Origin: Conchocele bisecta
Taxonomy: Eukaryota > Mollusca > Bivalvia > Lucinida > Thyasiridae
Assembly (NCBI GenBank): GCA_029237695.1
Contig: CM055265.1
Span: forward strand, 106,993,773-107,057,772
Reading direction: 5' to 3'
DNA length: 64,000 nucleotides
Positions 33,046 through 44,705 of the stretch are shown in pieces. The position numbers were made by a program, and so were the translations under genes. How positions within the stretch are numbered: position 1 is the stretch's first letter; each line of letters starts with the position of its first letter. The notes beneath the pieces were generated by a model. That model had not been told where the DNA came from. It did no database searches and saw only the letters and a program-made list of their open reading frames with translations.

Positions 33046-33150
33046 AGAAACTGACCAAACTGCACATCAACGTGTCTACACTGTTTGCAAAGGCAATACG
33101 CCTTTGCAAACAGTGTAGACACGTGGATGCGCAGTTTGGTCAGTTTCTAT
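33046..33150. repeat. Long perfect hairpin
   Basis: CTGACCAAACTGCACATCAA, GTCTACACTGTTTGCAAAGG and its complement meet at CAATACG. It is a probable MITE with one copy seen. Confidence 0.7.
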
Positions 33151-33281
33151 ATTGTTCGCCATACACAGGAGCATCCATGAAAGCAGTGACAAACAGTGTT
33201 AACCATTCTAGAGCTACATGGCAACTGAATCAGATCTTCTCAGAATAATTCCAGTTTTGTCAGATCATGTATATGTGTGTA

Positions 33282-33468
33282 TGTGACTAGAGAAATGGGA
33301 CTTATTGGGTTATCAGAATCTACACGGTTCGCCATCATATCAATGAAACACTCGTCATGCTTCTAACAAGTGATATAGGTCGTTATCAGGCTGCAGAAAT
33401 GTGCTATTTGATCAGCAGCTACACTGGTCAAGCATTCCATAAGCCCCGTATCTCCAGTCACAGCCACA
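33282..33468. mobile_element. MITE family P, copy 2
   Basis: TGTGACTAGAGAAATGGGAC and GGGGCTTATGGA (as complement) with TCTCCAGTCACAGCCACA at the right mark the ends. Confidence 0.7.
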
Positions 33469-33479
33469 TTTGCGTATAT

Positions 33480-33856
33480 ACGTGCATATATAGGTCTAGG
33501 TAAGTCAATTGTAGACTATGTATCCGCAATTCAATTCATATCATATCCAAACACGAACATCCATGTTTTAATAATCCAAGTCCATTTTCACTGGTACCCG
33601 TTTTCTCATTCGGTCGCTGTGTGCAGGCCGCTAAACTGTTATCACTGCCGCTTATATCTTAGAGAATACCTAGGGTTAGCAATTCGGTACCAGTCATTCC
33701 AGCGAAGGCAAAAACGGAACGAAACACCTGACGTTTGGAATTTCGCTCATCTACCGGTACTACGTCAGTGTGCAATAACAGAAGTTTAGTGCAATACCGG
33801 AAACGACAGAATGAGTTTGTTGGAAACGTATCAGGCAACCATACTCCGTTCCCATG
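33480..33856. other. Nothing recognised
   Basis: Unique sequence. A minus frame of 88 codons over 33659-33925 runs into a hairpin and lacks any domain. Confidence 0.45.
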
Positions 33857-33865
33857 CTCGCAATC

Positions 33866-33924
33866 TTGAAGTTTGATTGGTCGAGGCTGAGCTTTGCTCA
33901 GTCTCGGCCAATCAAACTGCGACA
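33866..33924. repeat. Hairpin AAGTTTGATTGG / CCAATCAAACT
   Basis: AGTTTGATTGGTCGAGGCTG and CTCGGCCAATCAAACT form a 20 bp stem with GAGCTTTGCTC in the loop. Confidence 0.6.
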
Positions 33925-34168
33925 TGTATTTGAGTACAAATTGCGAGTACTGATGTGCTAAAAGGTGTTATACTACTGGGCATGGATCATCAACAGGCTG
34001 CATGTGCATATAGCTGAACATACTAACTAACCCTAACCTCTCAAAACCGAACATCCTTGCGACATCGATGTGTTACATTATGATCGATTTCACTGTCAAA
34101 TATCGCTATGTTTACTGGTGTGCATGATTGCAATGCACACAGGCATGTGTTTCAGTGCTCTTACATCG

Positions 34169-34244
34169 GAATTACAGTGAAACATCTCTATACCGGACAC
34201 CCTGGGGACCTCCCAGGGTGTCCGGTTTAGAGAGGTTCCACTGT
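34169..34244. mobile_element. Family F palindrome
   Basis: TTACAGTGAAACATCTCTAT and TTTAGAGAGGTTCCACTGTA surround CACCCTGGGGACCTCCCAGG. TA at both borders. Confidence 0.85.
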
Positions 34245-34338
34245 ATTTACATAAAGACGGATACATGTAAATGCTTTCTCTGACAGCATAGTCATATATG
34301 CATGAGAATGCCGACATACATAAACATTTTGTAAATAA

Positions 34339-34850
34339 ACGTTTTGCTGCCGACGAACTTTTGGCTATTGAACACATTAAATATGACAAATACAAATGTA
34401 TTTAAATGTAAGTACTTTTTCAACAATAACAAAAATCTCACCCACCCAAATTGTTTTATTTGATAAAATTCCATCAAATATTGATTTTATTGCGAACAAA
34501 TGATTTTGCTATGTGAAGTTAACATGGGGGCTAAACATATATTTTTTTGAAAATATATTTTTTATTTGTTCTGATTTTCATAACCTAACTTTTGTTTTCT
34601 TATTTGCTTCATTTCCACGCTATCTCGCCAGGGTTCGGAGTCAAATTTCCAATTGTTTAACTTTTTTTATCCTGCTGGTCCTCCTCCTTTTTGCCCCATG
34701 TTAAATTCCCAGAGGAATATGATTTCGCAATACAATTAATATTTGATGGAATTTCATCGAATACATTTTTTTGGGGTGTGTGACTTTGCTTTGTTATTGA
34801 TGAAAAAGTACTTACTTTTAACTAATTTTTTAGATTCAATGTGGTTCATT
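34339..34850. mobile_element. Family H subfamily 2, copy 2 (diverged)
   Basis: AACGTTTTGCTGCCGACGAA, TTGGCTATTGAACACATTAA and ATTGATTTTATTGCGAACAA recur from 25358-25907. The right end TTAGATTCAATGTGGTTCAT joins a family J half element. Confidence 0.7.
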
Positions 34851-34851
34851 T

Positions 34852-35185
34852 TATTAGGTAACCTGCCCTGTATTGACCGAATACGTACTGACTGATAGCA
34901 TATTGTTGTAATCAGGCATTGACCTGATACAAACATCCGGGTTACAACGACGTGAAAACTGACGTTCCATTGGTCGGGTAACGTCACGTGACGTCAGTGT
35001 GATGACGCAACGTACACACGTCCACCTTCTGCACATAGATAACGACGTCATAAGTGGTCTTTTCCGAGCATACAACGTTACCTGATAAATAGAACACCAG
35101 GCAAGCCGAGGAATTCCTACCGTTTCTGAGCCGAGCCTGATAAACTTGATATGAAAATACACTAGCCTGGTATTCTCTATACGTC
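34852..35185. mobile_element. Foldback family J, half copy
   Basis: ATTAGGTAACCTGCCCTGTA and GTACTGACTGATAGCATATT match the J left arm, through to AACTTGATATGAAAATACAC and CTAGCCTGGTATTC. The second arm is missing. Confidence 0.8.
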
Positions 35186-36076
35186 GTCATCTGTCATGTC
35201 ATGTACACGTAGATACGGCGGTTTTTACAATGTTTGGAGATTGTGAGCAGTGTAGCGGTGCATGTACCTCAGTTATACTGTCTCTTCCACTTAACCACAC
35301 ACTTGTACATGTATATACGTAAAGTAAGACCAGTGAACAGTTTTTGATAAATTACTTTTAATCAAATTTGAAACATATCATCTGTTGTTGTTTTTTTATT
35401 CAAATAAGTTCCGTCAATTTTATTTTATTACGGCAAATATTTCTCTAAGGAAATTCAACATGGTTAAAATGCCAATGGGGCTCAAAAAGTTATAATTTTA
35501 CTAATTGTATTCACCAATTATTATGACCTAGCGTTGTCTTAGTAACATATACCGGTATATGTAGTGGTTTTCATTAACATTCAGTTTCAGGAATTGTTTT
35601 TCTTTTTAAAAATTAGTAATTTCCAATAACCTCCGATGGAAGCACATGTAATGCACATTGTTGTAAAGTCACTCTTTTCATTAAATTTTCGACCACTGCT
35701 ACAATATGGAGGTCACATAGGACTGCCAATACAGTTTCACACTATTTGGGTAAAGACCATGTGCTCGTAAATTTAATAAAAAGACATACTTTAAAAAAAA
35801 TGTGTTTTTTGTTTTATTTTTTGGAAATTTTCAGGAATCATTGTGTTATATAGACAGAGAAGGAAAACTACAAATTGCAATTTCAGGATTTATTTTGTCA
35901 TTTTCAGAGAGTAATTTAATTCCAATTGCTGTTAATGAAAGCAATGATTGCATCTATTCAGGATTCCAATTGTCATCATTGTTCTCTTGTTCCATTTCTG
36001 CTCATGTTACATTCCCATAGGAAAATAGTTTTGTGTAATAACATATCACCAAATAAAAACCTTCACATTCAATGAT
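35186..36076. other. AT-rich sequence with faint family H-like words, no gene
   Basis: AAATTCAACATGG, ATGTTACATTCCCATAGGAA and AATAACATATCACC echo the H2 family, suggesting an old decayed copy. A 72-codon plus frame (35802-36020) has no recognisable domain. Confidence 0.4.
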
Positions 36077-36270
36077 CACAGGTGGAAGACTCGGACCTGT
36101 GACACAAACAAATGCTCATTACAAAAAACCCATAACCCCACCCACTTGGTATCATACAGTACTATCTCCTATAATAGGAGATAGTACTGTATGAGACCAA
36201 GTGGGTGGGGTAATGGATTTTTTGTAATGGGCATTTTTCTTGTGTCACAGGTCCGAGTCTTTCACCTGTG
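36077..36270. mobile_element. Hairpin MITE family T
   Basis: CACAGGTGGAAGACTCGGAC at the left and GTCCGAGTCTTTCACCTGTG at the right. Long inner arms include ACCCCACCCACTTGGT and AGTACTATCTCCTATAATAG. A half copy lies at 60405-60490. Confidence 0.85.
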
Positions 36271-36275
36271 TCAAT

Positions 36276-36730
36276 CATTCGCGGAAAGTTGGTAATACAG
36301 CCGTAAAGGTGGGCATGGTTGCATTAGTGCTGAGTACATAACTCTAATTACATTTTATTACACTGCTTTACATAAGATTTATGACGGGGTAGCCTTTCAA
36401 AATGTGCCTTTGAAGCGATCTTTGTTTACTTTCTACTTCGTGGAGAGTGACCTAATAATTTTCCTAATACACACTTTATTAGGTAAGTCTATGGTAATAT
36501 TTTTGTGTCATATTATAGAATTGTGTCTCAATAAAAATATAGCGAAGTATGAACGTCAACACCCTGCTGGTTTTTTCTATATTTTAGTGCGCGTAGTGTA
36601 AATGCTATTGGGCCTATATTTCCCGTGTAGCATGGCATATCGATATAGCGCCACCTGTTGCCGATAAAGCGGAACAACGTGCAGCTAGGGTTGCATATAT
36701 ATTACACAGACAGTTGCATAGTATACACAT
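36276..36730. other. Nothing recognised
   Basis: A 65-codon plus frame (36404-36601) has hydrophobic patches but no known domain. The stretch TATATTTTAGTGYGCGTAGT recurs loosely near 2925. Confidence 0.4.
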
Positions 36731-36734
36731 GATA

Positions 36735-36882
36735 CATAGAGGATCTTACATGAGTGGCAATTTAATATAGTATGATATTTATTAAACGAGTTTACTGATT
36801 TCATAAGAAACGAGGCTACCTCGTTTCTTATGAAATCAGTCAACGAGTTTAATAAATACCATATTAAATACCATATACAATC
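36735..36882. mobile_element. Family U hairpin, copy 2
   Basis: TTTATTAAACGAGTTTACTG, TTTCATAAGAAACGAGG and the complementary right arm CCTCGTTTCTTATGAAATCA form a near-perfect stem. Confidence 0.75.
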
Positions 36883-37244
36883 ATCACAAATGTTAGTTTA
36901 TATTCATTGCATGAGCACATCATCATACATTGAAGCTGTACTGGTCACCAAACATGTTTTCTGTAACGAGCTAATTTGCTTATTTATCACTCTAGTACAC
37001 TATGATTTTTATTGCAATGTGTTACTAAATTGCGAGTCCCCATTGTATGCAATATTTCAACATGGAAATAATGTATCCAAGTGTCCTCCACGCCCTGGTG
37101 CTGGGTAGGCGGGACTCCACATTGCGCTCCAACACACTTGGACGTTCTGACGCATTTTCGCAATTCTTTATTAAATGTTTGTTTTTCGAATTACGATGTG
37201 AGCAGCGTTTTCATTATGCGACGACTGGAAGGGCGGGCCGACAT

Positions 37245-37746
37245 TTAAAGGTACATGCCCACTCAGTAGGCACAACATGTTCGTTATATGAATTAAATAA
37301 GTGTATACTTGGTCATTATTCCACCAGTTCTAAAAATTACGAGTGGCCGCAAGAAAGATATAATCATTTGGAAATAGTTATTTTATTGATAGTGACTCGC
37401 GGTGGTATCAGGCTATTTTCATATGCAAATGAGGCATGCTATTTTTTAATTATTTATACTAATTAAATGTGTCACCTGAACAATTAACATTTTCTACAGA
37501 TTACAAAGTACATGTATGATCATTGCAGATCACCAATAAATACAGAGAAAACACAATTTTGTCCGTTAACATTTTAAGTCAACACTCTGATATTAGTGTG
37601 GGATATAAAATGTATAATACTGCCAATCAATACGTGGGGTAATGGGGAATGAATGTTTATTTTTCCAGAAAATGTCCCAGATGATGTCTCTGATATAAAG
37701 AACATTTTTTGCCTACTGAGTGGGCATGTGCCTTTAATATTTCCAT
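37245..37746. mobile_element. MITE family C, copy 5
   Basis: TTAAAGGTACATGCCCACTC and GAGTGGGCATGTGCCTTTAA are the ends. CATATGCAAATGAGGCATGC and GTGACTCGCGGTGGTATCAG lie in the interior, in reverse orientation to copies 2-4. Confidence 0.85.
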
Positions 37747-38023
37747 TCAAACACGTGGTTTGGTGATATTTCCTGCATTCTGTATGGGGCCCCAATCGGT
37801 TCTCCGGCTTTGAACCCAAGTCGCCCAAGTACGAGTGCACTTGCCATAGAATCTAAGATTGCATTGGTGAGCGTCGCCCCTTTTCCCCCACACCCGCAGT
37901 TAGGAGAGACATGAACAGGTGCATTATTGTGGTTCACGAATATGGGCAATATGTTCGTAATAAAAATAAAAGAATCCGTCTCAGGAATTACCTCCCTTAT
38001 CTCATCGCCGATATTGATTGAAT

Positions 38024-38246
38024 GTGGCTGTGACTGGAGAAATGGGGTTTATTATGGGCTTGGCGACTAGTGTAGATCCGCACAATCTGATCAGGATCTG
38101 CACTGTTCGTCATTCCATCGACGAAATATCCGTCATGATGCTTATAAGCTACAAAGATCGTTATCAGGCTACAGTAGTGTGCTATTTGATCAGGAGATAC
38201 ATTGATCAGGAATCCCATAAGCCACATTTCTCCAGTCACAGCCACA
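38024..38246. mobile_element. MITE family P, copy 3 (best preserved)
   Basis: GTGGCTGTGACTGGAGAAAT and ATTTCTCCAGTCACAGCCAC are exact inverse ends. The interior carries GTGTAGATCCGCACAATCTG and GATCGTTATCAGGCTACAGT. Confidence 0.85.
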
Positions 38247-38534
38247 ACTAAACAACCCAATATATTCCGTAAATGACACCAACAATTACCAAACGCACAT
38301 AGCTCATGCAAAATTCAATTCTGGATGGGCTCCATTTTGTTGGTCAATTTATGACGTCAATTACCCAGGTACACAAAAGTAGTCCGGTATACAAAAAACA
38401 TAGTGCGGATGTTTTGAGGTCACAGACACAGTTTGCTTGCAAGTTTTGTTTCACTTGAGGAACATTTTTAGCACCAGTTTTCAGCATATTTGTAGCATTT
38501 AAAAGAAAACACTGAAAACACCTGTTGGTCACGT

Positions 38535-38790
38535 GATGTAAACAGAGTTTCCGTGGCCAAAAAATGTAAACAATATTCGGCAACATGACGAGGTTGGGTT
38601 TGTCTTTCTTAGGAGTAAGTGAACCTACTGATTAATTCGTGCAGAACTAGTACTGACCGGCTGCAGGTCATGTACAAGAAGGTCCCACAGCATCCATACG
38701 AATAGTGAAAGTAGGAGAGACTGGCCTTATTGGATGGGATTCGGTTAAATTATTAGTAAAACTGGTTGGTGTGTTCTAACCAGAAGGCGA
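38535..38790. repeat. Dispersed repeat Z, copy 1
   Basis: GTTTCCGTGGCCAAAAAATG, ACATGACGAGGTTGGGTTTG and CCCACAGCATCCATACGAAT match 51457-51700 over about 240 bp in direct orientation. No inverted ends were identified. Confidence 0.75.
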
Positions 38791-38965
38791 GTTTAATCCA
38801 TTTCCACATCACACAACACATACAATACATGTTTGCTACGATCATGTAATGTTTAACAAATCCCGATTTCATTATCTCCCGAGTGGTAGGTCATTATTTG
38901 GTTCAAGTTATTCTTCATTACATGGATTTTGTGGGATATCTGGTACACAGGTACAATGTAACACA

Positions 38966-39211
38966 AGTGTGACCATTGCTGGAAAAATACGGTTTAAACC
39001 ATTTGCGACCGGTGTAGAACCAGATAAACCTGCGCATATGCATATGCGCAGGCTGATCAGAGTCTACACCGTTCGCCATTTAATCAATGATCACACATTC
39101 CCTGCGTGTAACAAACAACTGTAGATCCTTACCAGGGTGCAGGAGTGATCGAACAGATCCGAAGCTATACTGGACGCAACGTCCATAAAGCTCATTTCGC
39201 CGTCAGCCACA
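38966..39211. mobile_element. MITE family P, diverged copy
   Basis: GTGTGACCATTGCTGG, GACCGGTGTAGAACCAGATA and CATAAAGCTCATTTCGCC...GTCAGCCAC match the family P ends with decay. The central ATATGCATATGCG is palindromic. Confidence 0.55.
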
Positions 39212-39521
39212 ATTACGCAAATTCAGCTATGGATACAACATGCTATGATTCACTTTGTTGCAATGGAAAACACATCAGATCTGTAAGTATCCGAATGCCT
39301 GTCAGTTTCCCACTCATTCGCTTGTTAGTTCCCATTATTACGTCCGTTTCCATGACAACAAAACTCAACGCGTCGGAACAGGTAATACTTCCGAAATGTT
39401 CGCTTAGTGTACACTACAGAAGGTTTCAGGCCGGTAATACCGATGAGCTCGGTTACAGACCAGTTATAACGGACACGTTGTTTGTTTATTCCGAAAAAAA
39501 AATCATGCTCACTCACGTGTA

Positions 39522-39782
39522 CGGTGGGGTCAGCGTGTAAGTGCACACACGAACGAACACGACAGGTTGGTTCGCTACCCACCCAAAGTGTATGTTGTTA
39601 CCACTCAGTTGAACCGTCTCGCCTAGACGGTTCAACTGAGTGGTAACAACATACACTTTTGATGCGAAATGAGAAAAAATGCAGAAAAATATTTACATTT
39701 ATTTTATACATGAATTACAGTGGGGTCAGCGTTCCAACCTGTCGTGTTCGTTCGTGTGTGCATTTACACGCTGATCCCACTG
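39522..39782. mobile_element. Family D palindrome containing element E
   Basis: The D arms (CGGTGGGGTCAGCGTGTAAG left, TACACGCTGATCCCACTG right) are separated by about 160 bp. That insert begins TTCGCTACCCACCC, contains a perfect stem TACCACTCAGTTGAACCGTC with complement, and ends CAGTGGGGTCAGCG. TA flanks the whole unit. The same combination, inverted, lies at 62229-62470. Confidence 0.8.
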
Positions 39783-39784
39783 TA

Positions 39785-40682
39785 GTGTATACTATACAAG
39801 GTTGCCGGCCAGTAATACCACTAAGCTCGATCACAGACCAGTTACTGGGGTTGTAAACTGCTATGATGTCTTGTTAGAGTAACCACAGGTATTCGGCGTG
39901 TTTCGGCTTTCATCGGCATAACTCTATATTATATGAACAAGGCTTCTAACTTTGGTCGGACACGACCTCGTTTCATAACACATTCCGCGAATTTATTAAC
40001 GCTAATGTGAATATTTTGGCGGAAAGTGCACATGTTCATTTGAGAATTATTGTTATCTTGCTAAAATAACATAGTTAGAACGTATTTATGCAAAAAATAT
40101 CGAAATACAGCTCCTTTTCCTAGGTCGGAAACAACCTCGTATCACAACAAATGAAAAATAATGTGTTTAAAGCTCTAACGTCGGTTGTCTTGGCTTTTCT
40201 ACATGCGATTAACTAAATGATATCATATGTTCTGCTTCAAATTTTGCGTTTTCCCAAATTAATCAAATAAGGACAAACTGGTAATTATCTGTCATTGTGC
40301 TTCCTCCATATAAATTAAAAATGTGTCTGTCAAAACAAACAATTGTTTATGGGTTACATTTCATCAGTTACATGTATGTGTTTATGCAGGATTTTATCTG
40401 ATGACTACGTGTTATGTCGAGTCGCTGGAATTTTCCATGCGTTTACGGAGTTACCGTCACTAGTTCATTAATGTAATATATTTATCGTTCGGATTTCCCG
40501 ACTGTTTTGTAACTTTAAAATTTAGTTCTATTACATGCCGACACTTTGTGTATCTTGACGGTTATTTATCATTTACAGTCACATGTACAATATTATATAT
40601 AAACTGTGTTAAAAAAACCGCTTCAGCTATACTAAGTCCAAGAGTGTAATAACGTGACGAGACAATACAAATTAAGCCATAA
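39785..40682. other. Nothing recognised
   Basis: Apart from TGTTTCGGCTTTCATCGGCA (39900-39919), shared with family L at about 8900 and 10110, this 0.9 kb is unique AT-rich sequence. Confidence 0.45.
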
Positions 40683-41051
40683 TCAAATATTTGATATTTT
40701 CCTTAATATGAATTTATTTTGATGAAATATGGCGCAGCACACGCGTCTTCGTGAGCTGCAGTTGGTCGTCCAGGGAGTTCGGCACAGACTTCTGTCGTTT
40801 TTGCAAAGAATCGATTTCCGTGTCTACCTACACGGAAATCGATTCTTTCGCAAACACGACAGACGTTTAGACCAAAGTACAGATACCACCAAATGCAACT
40901 TAACAAGAAGCGTTTGATGCGCCATATTTCGTCAAAATCCGTTATGTAATGAGGACAATATGAAAGAATACGTACTTTCAATCGGATGGAATCTGGAAGT
41001 TTCAGTACTTGTTGTTGTTGTTAGTACCGCGTGATCATACACCTTGATAAT
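40683..41051. mobile_element. Family AA element, copy 1 (longer)
   Basis: GATATTTTCCTTAATATG, GATGAAATATGGCGCAGCA and the right end TACTTGTTGTTGTTGTTAGT with ACCGCGTGATCATACACC match 43586-43805. Its own hairpin CGATTTCCGTGT/ACACGGAAATCG lies at 40811-40844. The 62-codon frame over it is an artefact. Confidence 0.65.
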
Positions 41052-41410
41052 ATAATGGCAAACAAATATGATTTACATGTAATTTTGGCCTTTTACATGT
41101 ACAATATTTCGTATGAACCTGACGATGAATGTCACTGAGAAATACGATTTGTTTGTAGTTCAAATTTAATGTAATAAAGAGACCGTATTCAAATGGCGTG
41201 TTGATATTTTTATCGCATCGCCCTTCGTTGTCAATATTAATTTAAAACATGGAAAACGGCGATGATGTAAGAGAGGTAATTCTAAAACCGGGACTCCATT
41301 GTATTGTTAAGAGTTATGGAGCGTTACAGTATAACACAGTGTTGTATTCGCCGTACACACGCTTGTCTCACCTTCACTATGTGTATAAACAGGTTTATGA
41401 ACCAATATAA
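41052..41410. other. Nothing recognised
   Basis: Unique AT-rich sequence between family AA and the tetranucleotide array. Confidence 0.4.
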
Positions 41411-41411
41411 T

Positions 41412-41660
41412 CAAACAATCAGTCAATCAATTGAATCAATCAAGAAACACATCAATGAATGCACGAATGAATGAATGAATCAAGTAATCAGTCAATCAAT
41501 CACTCAATCAAATCAATAATTCAATAATCAATCCAATACAATTTAATAAAATCAGTCAATCAATCAATCAAACACATCATTAGTCAAATCAAATCAAACA
41601 TATCGATCAAACATATCGATATCGATCAAACATATCGATCAAACATATCGAGCAAACATA
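41412..41660. repeat. Degenerate (AATC)n array grading into CATATCGATCAAA repeats
   Basis: CAATCAATCAATC-type units with GAATGAATGAAT patches run to about 41585. They are followed by five units of AAACATATCGATC. Confidence 0.85.
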
Positions 41661-41914
41661 TAGACCGACCGAGGCTTCGATAGTATACCAAACAACTTTA
41701 ACCAAAAACTTTAACCCGTACGCCCGCGTGCTCGACAAATAGTGAGAACAATTTAAATAATTATAAAGGTGGTGGGTGAGAAAATTGCGCTCTGTATCAC
41801 AACTCTACTTATTCTAGAAAAACTTTATGCCAGATATACGACGGTACGTGAATATTCTCGTATCTTGTACAACGTTATAGTTTTCAAAAATACAATATAC
41901 GTACCACCATGTAC

Positions 41915-42125
41915 AAAGTGAAAGTGAAATTAAATTGGGTTAACGTTCCACCAACAGCTAGGCTCATATAGAGACAGGACCACGGTTTAAAGTCTCATCC
42001 GACAGACCAGTGGGATGGAAATACTATGCAAGTATCTTTGATCCCTAAGGCGATGTTTGAACATACAACCTCCGGATTGGAAGTCTGGTGTTCTAACCAT
42101 TCTAGGCCACAATCCATCCCACCAC
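41915..42125 (-). mobile_element. tRNA-derived SINE, copy 2
   Basis: On the minus strand TGGCCTAGAATGGTTAGAAC (A box), ACTTCCAATCCGGAGGTTG and TATGTTCAAACAT (decayed B box) are followed by TTTCCATCCCACTGG and GTCTCTATATGAGCC. It matches the copy at 26607-26802. Confidence 0.65.
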
Positions 42126-42169
42126 CATGTACAAGATGAAGATATGGTTGGTAATAGGAAATAGAGAAT

Positions 42170-42550
42170 AGTTAGTGCCGTGAATTGGAAAAAATATCTG
42201 CCAAGGCTTAGGAAACGGGATGGGCGAGGCTCTGCAGAGCACATCCCGTTTCCGTGCCGCGCCAGATATTTGTTACATTCACGGCACTAACCTACTATTC
42301 TATTTATCCCGTAAACATTACAAATACAGTGGGGTCAGCGTGTAAGTGCACACACGAACGAACACGACAGGTTGGAACCAACCTGTCGTGTTCGTTCGTG
42401 TGTGCACTTACACGCTGACCCCACTGTAACTTTAACATGCACAACAATAACCCCAGCCGAATCTCCAAATCGTATTGACAGGATATCAAAAATGTTTCAC
42501 GGCATCGTGTTTCACGGCACATACACACTGTGTTGACGGGATACATAATG
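42170..42550. mobile_element. Hairpin family I, copy 2, with a D palindrome inserted beside it
   Basis: TTAGTGCCGTGAATTGG, GGAAACGGGATGGGCGAGGC and the complementary arms form the hairpin to 42290. CTATTTATCCCGTAAAC follows; the palindrome sits at 42327-42426; then CGTATTGACAGGATATC...GTTGACGGGATACAT matches 3103-3168. Confidence 0.65.
42327..42426. mobile_element. Family D 100 bp palindromic MITE
   Basis: A perfect mirror around GGTTGGAACCAACC from CAGTGGGGTCAGCGTG to its complement, with TA on both sides (42325-42326 and 42427-42428). The same length as the copy at 1454-1553. Confidence 0.9.
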
Positions 42551-42649
42551 CGCCACAACTAGGTAGAGTCATTAATATTAAGCATTCAGATATGACATAG
42601 AATTTAACCCGCAAGTGTCAATGAAAGGAACACGACGTGTGTTCGTACA

Positions 42650-42836
42650 TGTGGCTGTAACTGGAGAAATTTAGCTTATAGGATTTGTGACCAATGTAGC
42701 TCCTGATCAAATAACACAATCATGTACATTGTAGCCTGATGACGATCTATATTCGCTAGTTAGAAGCATGTCGGATGTCGACGCACAGTCTGATCTGGAT
42801 CTACATTGGTCACAAATCTCATACTATTTTGATCTC
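42650..42836. mobile_element. MITE family P, truncated copy
   Basis: GTGGCTGTAACTGGAGAAAT starts it; GATCTACATTGGTCACAAAT near the right end is family sequence. The terminal repeat at the right is lost. Confidence 0.65.
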
Positions 42837-42965
42837 TATTTACATTCATGTCCACGGTAGAACCTCCCTAAACCGGTCACCCAGAAGACAGTAAACATTG
42901 GTGGGTTTCACTGTCATTTAGCTCTAATTACAATGGTTGTCAATTATAGCATAGTACACGTGAAC

Positions 42966-43150
42966 GATACAATACAATACAATATACACCACAATATACA
43001 ATATACAATACACAATAAAATACAATACAATACAATACAATAACAAAACAAAACAAAACAAAACAATACAATACAATACAATACAATGCAATGCAATACA
43101 ATACAATACAATACAATACAACAACAATAACAATAACAATACAATACAAA
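42966..43150. repeat. (AATAC)n pentanucleotide microsatellite
   Basis: About 185 bp of ACAATACAAT units with ACAAAACAAA variants. Three overlapping minus frames made of Val-Leu-Tyr-Cys repeats are artefacts. Confidence 0.95.
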
Positions 43151-43235
43151 CTAGTTTATTATACTCAGTCCATTGTGCATGGTAAAATGAGGAGTATGAA
43201 CATAGCATGATTAAACGAGGCAACAGAATATCACT

Positions 43236-43422
43236 AGTTCCCCAGGGTGTCTGGTTTGGAGATGTTCCACTGTAAATCACACATGTTAGCGCTGCATGGC
43301 ACATTCTAGTGTTTTGCAATCATGAAAAGTAATTGTAATGGGAGATACATGACAGCGAAACACATCTAAGTTAAACATCCATATTTTCCCGAGTGTGCGG
43401 TTTAGAGGGGTTCCACTGTATA
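43236..43422. mobile_element. Family F-related element
   Basis: CAGGGTGTCTGGTTTGGAGA with TGTTCCACTGTA and, 150 bp on, GTGCGGTTTAGAGGGGTTCC with ACTGTATA mark two F ends in direct order. The layout resembles 707-931. Confidence 0.6.
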
Positions 43423-43585
43423 TACTAATGCAACGCTGTTCTCTTTCATGTACTAGCAGCGCCGAACATCTATCACTACTCGTGATGAATTGAATTCTCG
43501 ACAATGACATTCACATCAAAGGGGACAGCGTCGCAACAATCATAGTCTGTATTATTTGATGGCGCGTGCGAACAGTCACCACAAA

Positions 43586-43805
43586 CAAGGTGCATGATCA
43601 CGTGGTTACAACAACAACAACGCCGCCGACTCCAAAGTAAGTATTATTTGATATTTTCCTTAATATGCAACGGATTTTGATGAAATATGGCGCAGCAAAC
43701 GCGTCGTCATGGGCTAATAATGGTCGTAATAAGACACTATAAAATAATACGTACTTTGAATCGGTACTTGTTGTTGTTGTTAGTACCACGTGATCATACA
43801 CCTTG
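43586..43805. mobile_element. Family AA MITE, copy 2
   Basis: CAAGGTGCATGATCACGTGG and the complement of CCACGTGATCATACACCTTG form the ends, followed inside by ACAACAACAACAA and its complement. A CACGTG E-box lies in each end. Confidence 0.8.
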
Positions 43806-44705
43806 ACAAAGCATGGCTAAGGTCGGACGTGGGTCGTATGCAAAACGAAGCACCATTCATAGATAAAAGAAACGTGTTACTACGTACATACATGGACTAT
43901 ACTAACACTATATCCCATCTTGCCTATTAGTGTGGGCGAGATAGCTAAAAAATAAGCCTAACCTTCAAAAGAATACACCGGAGCTGATTTTTGGCTTAGT
44001 GGTACTGGATGCCATGGAGATTGATATGTGAGGAGCCTCACGTTGAGGCCCTTGGGGAAATGTTTTAATTTCAGTTTCAAAATGGCCGCCAAAAATTGCA
44101 TTTTCATTAAGATCTCGGCCTCTAGATAACATAAGACGGTTATTTCAGTTCCTATACATACATTTTAAGGGGCAATAAACTTAATGGTGACACTAACATG
44201 AAAATAAATTCACCAGAGGTACAGATAACTTGGATTTTTCAAAATGGCTGCCAACATTATTTTAATATAACATGAGGCAGCAAAAAATGGACTCGTAGGG
44301 CCCGAGGAGTGGCTTATGTTTTATTATCGTTTCCTATGCAAACATACTGCATACAACTGATAAGCGATGTTTCCAGTTCGAAAGAGTGTCCAAAATCTGT
44401 TTAATTTGCATAAATTCAAGATGGCCGCCACTCTTTGTTATATTCCATATTGTTGGTCTGACAGACCATGTGGTGTGTTCTAAACTGTTGTTATGTGTAT
44501 TTCCTGGCATAGCATAGTAGTTCTAGTGTACACTATTATCATTTATACTATTAGCTAAATCCGCCGTACTATATAAGTCAAAATGGCCGCCAAAAGTATT
44601 TTATTTTAGCCCTAAATAATTTTAGGTTGTTCTATGCTTTAAGTCAAATAATCAGACCAATATTTATTTTCTTTTCAGTTTGTAGCGCTTCACGCAAGGG
44701 TTAAT

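Noticed and set aside
40729..40981. Opposed frames on both strands with RIDFRV words
   Set aside because: They are caused by a perfect palindrome CGATTTCCGTGT in element AA.
42924..43319. Val-Leu-Tyr-Cys-rich frames on the minus strand
   Set aside because: They are translations of a pentanucleotide microsatellite.
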